Origin: Fibrobacter sp.
Lineage (GTDB): Bacteria > Fibrobacterota > Fibrobacteria > Fibrobacterales > Fibrobacteraceae
NCBI GenBank assembly: GCA_024399065.1
Contig: JAKSIB010000023.1
Location: 1 to 55,759, forward strand
Direction: 5' to 3'
Length of the DNA: 55,759 nt
The translations under genes and the position numbers were made by a program. The notes under the pieces are model-generated. The model was not told the origin of the DNA. It worked only from the letters and a program-made list of their open reading frames with translations, and searched no databases. Below, one piece after another: positions 50,274-55,759 of this stretch; the stretch's first letter is position 1, and each line of letters starts with the position of its first letter.

Positions 50274-53036
50274 CTAGCGCTTGGACGCTGTAATGCCCCA
50301 TCTGTAGATTCTTTCAATCTTAAAATCCTTTTGTGCGCCGAACACCTTGACCTTGAACTTTGCCAGGTAAACACCTACGCCAACCTTGCGGCCATTGTCG
50401 GCACGCATATTCCAACGGACGTAGATCTTTTCCGGATTTTCAAGGCAGTTGCCGTCAAAGAAGTATTCATCGTCGCACATAATCGTTTCCGAGGCGCCAC
50501 CTACGTAGCCGCCAAGGTTCGTATAAACGTCAAGTTCATAAGTCAAGCCGATCTTGCTCATGTCAGGAACGGAAGCTCCGGAGGAGTCCTTCATGATGGT
50601 GGCGAAACCCACATCCAGGAGCACGCCCAGCGAAGTCATATCCTTCGGGTTGAACTTGCCCGTAAGAGTATCGCTGGTAAAGGCCTTGGCGCGGCCGCTA
50701 AGTTCCTCGGCCTTGTTCAAGTCGGCGAAGGAAGCGGTTTCGGTAATCACGCGGGGGTCACCCACAACCATCACGGCATGCTGAGCCAGGTTTTCCTTGG
50801 CGTAGTTGCCGAACTTGTCGCAGATGCCGGAAGTCACATTGTCGTAGCGCACGGAGTCTGCTGGATTCATGCGTTCGGTGAGCTTCACGCCAGTTTCCAT
50901 GTGGACCGTAAGTTTGCGGCCACCTTCGCTCCATTCAGCGCCTTCGAAAGGATAGTTCACCCATTCGCCATCAACCAGGAAGGTAAGGCAGTCTTCGTTC
51001 AGGTCGAAAGCCTTGTAGTCCACAGATTCGGTGAAGGTAATGGTGAACTTGTCGGATTCCATGTACTGGAAGGATTCCGGGCTGAGGAAAGTCTTGCTGA
51101 TAACCGGCGGCATGTAGTCGTTCATGCCGAGAGTATCGACTTCAGTTCTCTCTTCGCCAAGGAGCGTTACTTTATTTACAATCTCAACGTAACCATATTC
51201 CGGAGACTTCTGGTAACTGGGGTTGATTTCAGTCAGCATTTCCTTGACATCGTACTTCTTGAAGTTAATGGCGTAGCCCACAGAGAGGCTGTCGTCGGAA
51301 ATGACCAGGTCATCGGGATCAGGCTTGATGGCCAGGACCTTGCCCTTCTGGTCCAGCCAGAAGAAAGTGATTTCCATGTTCTGCAACTTCTCGCGAGTCA
51401 CGGGAGATTCGAAACCGAGGGAAACACTGTCCATGCGACCGTCGCCGTTCACATCGTGGAAACCGTTGTTGTCGTTGGCGTAGGCTCTGCCGTAGTTGCT
51501 TACAGGAACCTTCTGGTTGTTGGCGGCAGTGGGCACTCCGTCGTCGGCAGTCAGCACGCCGTCGGGGCACTTCTTGGAATCGCACTTGGTGTTGATCTTG
51601 ATGGAGTCGCCTTCTTCGATGACGCCAGCATCAACGATAAAGGTCCATTCGTTCTTGTTCTTCTTGATGGCTTCCACTTCGATAGCGGCCAGCTCACCAG
51701 AGGGAGACTGATGGAGCAAGCCCTGACCTTCGGTCCAGGATGCGTCTACAATCTTGTTGAAGCGAACGGACAAGGTGTCCTTTTCTGCGCCGGGCTTGCC
51801 CTTGAGGATGGTGGCGGACTGGATCACGGCACCGATACTGTCCTTGAGGTCGCTCTTGAGGGTGGTGCAGCGCTTACCGCCCAGGGAGGTGCAAACCACA
51901 GCCTTCACATAACCTTCTGCATCCTCAGGATCTTGTAACGAAGTTTTTACATCGGGTAGGACAAATTCAGGCTTGCCCTTGTTGTCGGGGACGCGGCCGT
52001 TGTAGCTCTTTTCCTTACCGTCGGTGGGCCAGCTGTAGTAGAAGGTGTCGGCGGAAACGGAGTTCATGTCGCCCTTCATCCAGATGCGGATGCTGTCGCC
52101 AACGCCGTCGCCATCGTGGTCGAAAATTGCGGCATCGCTCATGGAGGGCAGGTCGCGGTCGGTAAATTCAAGCGTACCCGGGAACTTTTCATCGACGATG
52201 AATTCCTTGTCGTCGTCGAAGGAATTGTCGAAGCTGCCCAGGGAGAAATGGTCGTCGCCATCGAAAGCCTTGGTGGCCACAATCAGGAAGGAAGCTTCGC
52301 CATCCACGAAGTCCACGCGCAGGTGGTCCGGATGAGAAGCGTCAGCCAGCAACGGATCGCCGGAAGTCTTCAGGAACTTGAGAGTCTTGGAATCACCCGG
52401 GGTGGTGAAATAGAAAGGCTTGGAAATGGAATCGATGCTTCCGCCCAGGGGACCCTTGGAGCTGTTGGCGTGGCCCACCCATTCAGGAATGAAGAGCTTC
52501 ACATCCACCTTGACGGTGTCGCCCACTTCCGGAGTAAACTTGGACTTGTCGGTGACTTCCTCACCCTTGATGAAATACTTGAGTTCCGGGGCGTAGAAGT
52601 TGTACACGTTGCTCACCACAGGGTCGGTGGAAGTGATCACACCGATGTGGACGTTTTCAATAGGATACTTGCCATTGACCATCACCCTGACGAGGCCGGA
52701 ATCGGCACTGGACTTGACCATAGCGCCATTCACGATTTCGGAGTTGTCGGCCACGGACTTGGTGATAAGGCCCTTGGAGCCTGCCTGGGGTGCGTAAATT
52801 CCGAATTCGGCACCGGGAACGGCGTTCTTCTTGTCGCGGGGATCCTTGCCCAGTTCAACAGTCCAGAGCACGGCCACACGGCTATTGTCGATGCGGTAGT
52901 ACAGGCAGCGGCTATCGGTTTCACCAGCCTTGTACGGCTTGCAATTCACAACGGGAGCATCTGCCAAAACACCCGTTGCCAGGAAAAGCAACGCGAGCAA
53001 AAGCAGAGAAACCATATGGGAATTACGCACACACAT
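50274..53036 (-). CDS. Large secreted protein with Ca-binding loops, paralogue of the downstream 1441-residue protein
   Basis: The 920-residue protein has a signal peptide (LLLLALLFLATGVLA). It is followed by repeated beta-sandwich modules. Two calcium-loop motifs, DHDGDGVGD and DVNGDGRMD, each open a strand-rich module; an SbsA-like Ig segment (ITFTESVDYKAF) comes later. The C-terminal region (VRWNMRADNGRKVGVGVY, then RIYRWGI) matches the same module of the next gene, so the two are paralogues. There is no Ser-rich linker. ATG at 53036 has a strong Shine-Dalgarno (GGAGG); the ATG at 53054 lies just upstream of this site. TACATTTA upstream is a probable promoter box. The cargo role is unknown; cell-surface location is likely. 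Confidence 0.8.
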   Translation of the reverse strand: MCVRNSHMVSLLLLALLFLATGVLADAPVVNCKPYKAGETDSRCLYYRIDNSRVAVLWTVELGKDPRDKKNAVPGAEFGIYAPQAGSKGLITKSVADNSEIVNGAMVKSSADSGLVRVMVNGKYPIENVHIGVITSTDPVVSNVYNFYAPELKYFIKGEEVTDKSKFTPEVGDTVKVDVKLFIPEWVGHANSSKGPLGGSIDSISKPFYFTTPGDSKTLKFLKTSGDPLLADASHPDHLRVDFVDGEASFLIVATKAFDGDDHFSLGSFDNSFDDDKEFIVDEKFPGTLEFTDRDLPSMSDAAIFDHDGDGVGDSIRIWMKGDMNSVSADTFYYSWPTDGKEKSYNGRVPDNKGKPEFVLPDVKTSLQDPEDAEGYVKAVVCTSLGGKRCTTLKSDLKDSIGAVIQSATILKGKPGAEKDTLSVRFNKIVDASWTEGQGLLHQSPSGELAAIEVEAIKKNKNEWTFIVDAGVIEEGDSIKINTKCDSKKCPDGVLTADDGVPTAANNQKVPVSNYGRAYANDNNGFHDVNGDGRMDSVSLGFESPVTREKLQNMEITFFWLDQKGKVLAIKPDPDDLVISDDSLSVGYAINFKKYDVKEMLTEINPSYQKSPEYGYVEIVNKVTLLGEERTEVDTLGMNDYMPPVISKTFLSPESFQYMESDKFTITFTESVDYKAFDLNEDCLTFLVDGEWVNYPFEGAEWSEGGRKLTVHMETGVKLTERMNPADSVRYDNVTSGICDKFGNYAKENLAQHAVMVVGDPRVITETASFADLNKAEELSGRAKAFTSDTLTGKFNPKDMTSLGVLLDVGFATIMKDSSGASVPDMSKIGLTYELDVYTNLGGYVGGASETIMCDDEYFFDGNCLENPEKIYVRWNMRADNGRKVGVGVYLAKFKVKVFGAQKDFKIERIYRWGITASKR

Positions 53037-53137
53037 CTTTAGCCTCCATATCATCTATAAATGTAATGTTTTTTTAAACATTCGGGAGAGCGCCACATTA
53101 ATCTGTGACTTAAATCTCGCGGTTTTGGAGGGTTTGC

Positions 53138-54352
53138 TTATTCCAAGTTGGAACAGGAATTCATCAGGTCGGTGACGATGTCGTCCATGAAAATCCAGCC
53201 GCGGCCGGCGAGGCGCAGGAAATCGCGGGGTTTGCAGGTGGCGTCGCCAGGAATGGCGCTAGGAACGTCGCCAGGAACGGCGCGCTGTTCGCGGAGGAGG
53301 TAGCCTTTGGCGAGCCACTTGGAGTAGCCGTTCTGCATCAGGCGATAACCGAGGGATTGGAGGCCGCAAAGGTCCAGGCCCCGGGCCTGGCGCATGGAAA
53401 GCCAGATGTATTCCGAAAGTATGTCGTCGGCGGTGAGGGCGTCTACGGTAAGGTCCAGAGGGTCGGCGCCAGCCTTTACGTAATCGCGCCAACGGGGGTA
53501 GATTTCTGGGGCGTAGAACCGCCTGGACCCTAGGAAACTATGGGCTCCGGGGCCGAAACCCGCATATTCCCCGCGGTCCCAGTAATTGCGGTTGTGGGCA
53601 CTTTCGAACCCAGGCTTCGCGAAGTTCGACACCTCGTAACGGCGGAACCCTTTGCCTTCCAGGATCGACACGCCGCCTGTGTACATTTCCTCGTAGAGGT
53701 CCTCGTCCACCTTGAGCAGGCCCTTGGAAACTTTCTGGCCAAGGACCGTGCGGGGGTTCACCGTAAGACCGTAGAAACTGATATGGTTCAGGGGGTAATC
53801 CGAAAGGCGTTCCACATCGGCATGGAACTGCGCCACCGTCTGGGTGGGCAGATCGAACATCAAGTCGCCGGAAACCTGAAGTCCGCCTTCGGCACTGATT
53901 TTCGTGAGGAGTTCCAGAGCCGAGAGGCCCTTCTCCACCGTATGGGCGCGGCCGATGGTTTTCAGCAAATCCGGGTCGAAAGTCTGGAGCCCCAGGCTAA
54001 TGCGGTTCACCCCGCAGGCCATGGCGTTGTAGACCGTTTCCTCGCTTACGGATTCTGGGTTGAATTCCATGGAAATTTCGCGAAGTTCGCCGATTCGCAC
54101 TCCCGTATCTCTAAGACAATCAAAGAGTTGCGTAACACAGGCCGGCGGGAGTATGGAGGGGGTGCCGCCTCCTAGATAGAGGGTCTCGGCGGTGGCCAAC
54201 AGCCCCGGATGCCGGCGGTCGAAGGCCCTGATTTCGTCGCAGAGCAAATCCGCATACTCCTGGAACAGCCTCTGGTGGGCCGGCAGCACCCTAAAGTCGC
54301 AGTAATCGCAGACCTTGGCGCAGAAGGGAATATGCAGATAGATGCCTAGCAT
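53138..54352 (-). CDS. hemW: Radical SAM heme chaperone HemW (coproporphyrinogen III oxidase-like)
   Basis: The 404-residue protein carries the radical SAM Cys motif FCAKVCDYCDF (C11, C15, C18), the LYLGGGTPS glycine motif, EFNPESV, the GVNRISLGLQTFD block and GDLMFDLPTQ, which together mark the HemN/HemW family. It lacks the N-terminal extension of true HemN. A loop near the C-terminus (about residues 359-370) contains VPGD-VPSA-IPGD, encoded by three 12-nt repeats, which looks like a local expansion. ATG starts the protein at its first conserved residues. It is separated from both neighbours, with no clear terminator. Confidence 0.92.
   Translation of the reverse strand: MLGIYLHIPFCAKVCDYCDFRVLPAHQRLFQEYADLLCDEIRAFDRRHPGLLATAETLYLGGGTPSILPPACVTQLFDCLRDTGVRIGELREISMEFNPESVSEETVYNAMACGVNRISLGLQTFDPDLLKTIGRAHTVEKGLSALELLTKISAEGGLQVSGDLMFDLPTQTVAQFHADVERLSDYPLNHISFYGLTVNPRTVLGQKVSKGLLKVDEDLYEEMYTGGVSILEGKGFRRYEVSNFAKPGFESAHNRNYWDRGEYAGFGPGAHSFLGSRRFYAPEIYPRWRDYVKAGADPLDLTVDALTADDILSEYIWLSMRQARGLDLCGLQSLGYRLMQNGYSKWLAKGYLLREQRAVPGDVPSAIPGDATCKPRDFLRLAGRGWIFMDDIVTDLMNSCSNLE
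53243..53278. repeat. Three 12-bp repeats inside hemW
   Basis: Three in-frame units of the type GTTCCTGGCGAC encode the four-residue steps VPGD, VPSA and IPGD. Confidence 0.75.
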
Positions 54353-54404
54353 TTTTTACACACAAAATCAAAAAGTTGTAGATTTTGAACTAAATTTAAA
54401 TTAT

Positions 54405-54416
54405 TATATAATGACC
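54405..54416 (+). promoter_or_regulatory. TATATAAT box directly before the small membrane protein
   Basis: TATATAAT (54405-54412) overlaps the first possible ATG, so transcription would start at or just before the second ATG at 54417. This supports the shorter start. Confidence 0.4.
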
Positions 54417-54596
54417 ATGGAAAACGAAGAAAAGATCACCTGGAAGAAAAAGCTGAAGAAGAAGCTGCCGCTTCTGATCTTTTTGACGCTGTCCACCATT
54501 ATCTTCTTTTTCGCCTCCACCCTGCTTCTGGATGATTCCTACAAGGACATCATTCTCATAGCCATGATCTGGGCCCTGCCCCTGTTTATCCACTAA
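54417..54596 (+). CDS. Small two-helix membrane protein
   Basis: This 59-residue protein of unknown function starts with MENEEKITWKKKLKKK, a charged cytoplasmic segment. Two hydrophobic helices follow (LPLLIFLTLSTIIFFFAS and IILIAMIWALPLFI). Its stop is 1 nt before the ATG of the membrane cyclase gene, so the two are translated together. An accessory or stabilising role for the cyclase is an inference from that coupling. ATG at 54411 is also possible (61 residues), but the promoter-like box covers it. Confidence 0.65.
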   Translation: MENEEKITWKKKLKKKLPLLIFLTLSTIIFFFASTLLLDDSYKDIILIAMIWALPLFIH

Positions 54597-54597
54597 T

Positions 54598-55686
54598 ATG
54601 GCTATCTCAAGACAAACAGAACGAAAGTTTAGAGGCATCTGCTACTATGTCGCCAGCTGGATGATTGCCTCCGTGGGCCTCGCCGCCCTGCAGAGCTATA
54701 GCATGACCGGCCACGTGGACCTGTTCTCCCTGTTGTTCATGCTGCAGTTCTCCCTGTTCATGGGATTCTCCCACGGCATCTACGACATCGTGATCCTGAA
54801 GGACGAAATGGACGGCCGCTCCGTATGGACCGCCATGTTCGTGCGCTCCATCTACTTTCTGTGCGCCATCAGCGCGAACCTGATCCTCTGCATTTTGCTG
54901 CTCCGCGTCAAGGAGGGCGAAGGCATCATGAACGAGGAAGGTTTCCAGAGTGTCTTCGACATCGTAAAGACTACCGGCTTCCAGGTGCAGCTGGCGGCGT
55001 TCTTCATCACCGGCTATATCATCACCTTTATCCGTTCCGTGCACAAGAAGTTCGGGCGCCGCGTTTTCTGGAACACCCTCATGGGCAAGACCCAGGAACC
55101 TGTTGAAGAGGACCTGGTGTTCATGTTCATCGACCTGCGTTCCTCCACCAGCATTTGCGAAGAGCTGGGCAACTACAAGTACAGCTGCTTCATCAAGGAC
55201 TACTACCGCCTGCTTTCCAACTGCTGCGAAGAAAACCACGGCGAAATCTACCAGTTTGCAGGCGACGGCGTGTTCATCACCTGGAAGACCAACGACTGCC
55301 AGAAGAAGGCCCGCCCGCTGGACTTGTTCTTCGACTTCAAGGAAGCCTTGTTCCACACCCGCCGCAAGTTCCTGCGCAAGTATGGCGTGGCCCCCGACTT
55401 CAAGGCCGCGGTGCATTGCGGCAAGGTGATTTCCACGGAGGTGGGCAACTTCGGTAGCGAAATGGCCTACCACGGCGACGTGCTGAACACCACCGCCCGA
55501 ATCCAGAGCCTCTGCTCCAAGCTGGGCCAGGAATTCCTGATCTCCGAGGAGCTTTTCGGCAAGTTCCCCCTGCCGCTGCCCCACGGATTTTTGTGCAGCA
55601 AGGCGGGTTCCTTCGAACTTCGCGGAAAAAAGAACGCAATTTTGATTTTTTCTTTGCAAACACCCTTGACAGACTACGATGATTAA
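54598..55686 (+). CDS. Membrane class III adenylate/guanylate cyclase
   Basis: The 362-residue protein has about five transmembrane helices (1-150) followed by a single class III cyclase catalytic domain (about 172-355). Both metal-binding aspartates are present (Asp179 in FMFIDLRSS, Asp223 in QFAGDGVFITW). The transition-state Asn and Arg are in YHGDVLNTTARIQS. cAMP synthesis is more usual for bacterial members, but the purine-specifying residues were not assigned. It forms a two-gene unit with the small membrane protein. The tRNA promoter overlaps its last 21 nt. Confidence 0.88.
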   Translation: MAISRQTERKFRGICYYVASWMIASVGLAALQSYSMTGHVDLFSLLFMLQFSLFMGFSHGIYDIVILKDEMDGRSVWTAMFVRSIYFLCAISANLILCILLLRVKEGEGIMNEEGFQSVFDIVKTTGFQVQLAAFFITGYIITFIRSVHKKFGRRVFWNTLMGKTQEPVEEDLVFMFIDLRSSTSICEELGNYKYSCFIKDYYRLLSNCCEENHGEIYQFAGDGVFITWKTNDCQKKARPLDLFFDFKEALFHTRRKFLRKYGVAPDFKAAVHCGKVISTEVGNFGSEMAYHGDVLNTTARIQSLCSKLGQEFLISEELFGKFPLPLPHGFLCSKAGSFELRGKKNAILIFSLQTPLTDYDD

Positions 55687-55694
55687 TCTATAAT
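55666..55694 (+). promoter_or_regulatory. Canonical sigma-70 promoter of the tRNA gene
   Basis: TTGACA (55666-55671), exactly 17 nt, then TATAAT (55689-55694), 11 nt before the tRNA 5' end. The -35 element lies inside the cyclase gene. Confidence 0.85.
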
Positions 55695-55705
55695 TGGGTC
55701 ACCTC

Positions 55706-55759
<54 letters not shown>

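Overview
The window looks like a chromosomal segment of a Fibrobacter (phylum Fibrobacterota, FCB group). The grounds are a run of secreted plant-cell-wall hydrolases that carry C-terminal sorting-type tails and poly-serine linkers, the absence of SusC/SusD-like transporters beside them, and promoter boxes of the TAnnTTT(A/G) type known from Bacteroidota. No database search was possible, so the genus is an inference. The window contains about 41 protein genes and the first part of a tRNA-Gly. There is no phage, no intact insertion sequence and no CRISPR array.

Layout: 1-5 kb holds an M16 peptidase, an aldo/keto reductase with a cation-diffusion transporter, and a periplasmic adaptor protein. 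5-24 kb is rich in carbohydrate-active enzymes: a CE1-type esterase, a GH9 endoglucanase, an aldose epimerase, four adjacent secreted mannanase-type enzymes (GH26, GH5, GH26, GH26) and an intracellular GH57 enzyme. A DRE-TIM aldolase-like gene, a sugar transporter and mnmE lie among them. 24-27 kb is a housekeeping run (hpt, a membrane protein, cysE, nth). 27-35 kb carries nucleotide-sugar and cofactor genes (UDP-xylose synthase, a GGDEF protein, coaX, nadC), homoserine dehydrogenase and two sugar-phosphate transferases that could start surface-glycan synthesis. 35-37 kb has a GH30 enzyme. 37-44 kb, all on the minus strand, has a hypothetical gene, murI, a helicase/acyltransferase fusion ORF, a flippase-like membrane protein, a GT4 glycosyltransferase and a methyltransferase. 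A sigma-70-family factor follows at 44.5 kb behind a near-perfect sigma-54 promoter. 45-53 kb has a repeat cluster and two very large secreted paralogous proteins. The end holds hemW, a two-gene membrane/adenylate-cyclase unit and the tRNA.

The hydrolases would work together outside the cell on cellulose, mannan and xylan. GalM and GH57 would handle soluble sugars and storage glucan inside. The nucleotide-sugar and glycosyltransferase genes fit envelope or capsule synthesis.

The most unusual signals are: (1) a single ORF joining a UvrD-like helicase that lacks its 2B subdomain to a PlsC-type acyltransferase; (2) four degenerate 7-nt repeat arrays placed exactly at gene junctions; (3) five genes whose TAnnTTT(A/G) box ends exactly 5 nt before the ATG, implying leaderless mRNAs; (4) a sigma-54 promoter in front of a sigma-70-type gene; (5) a REP-like intergenic repeat inserted in frame in the MnmE G domain.
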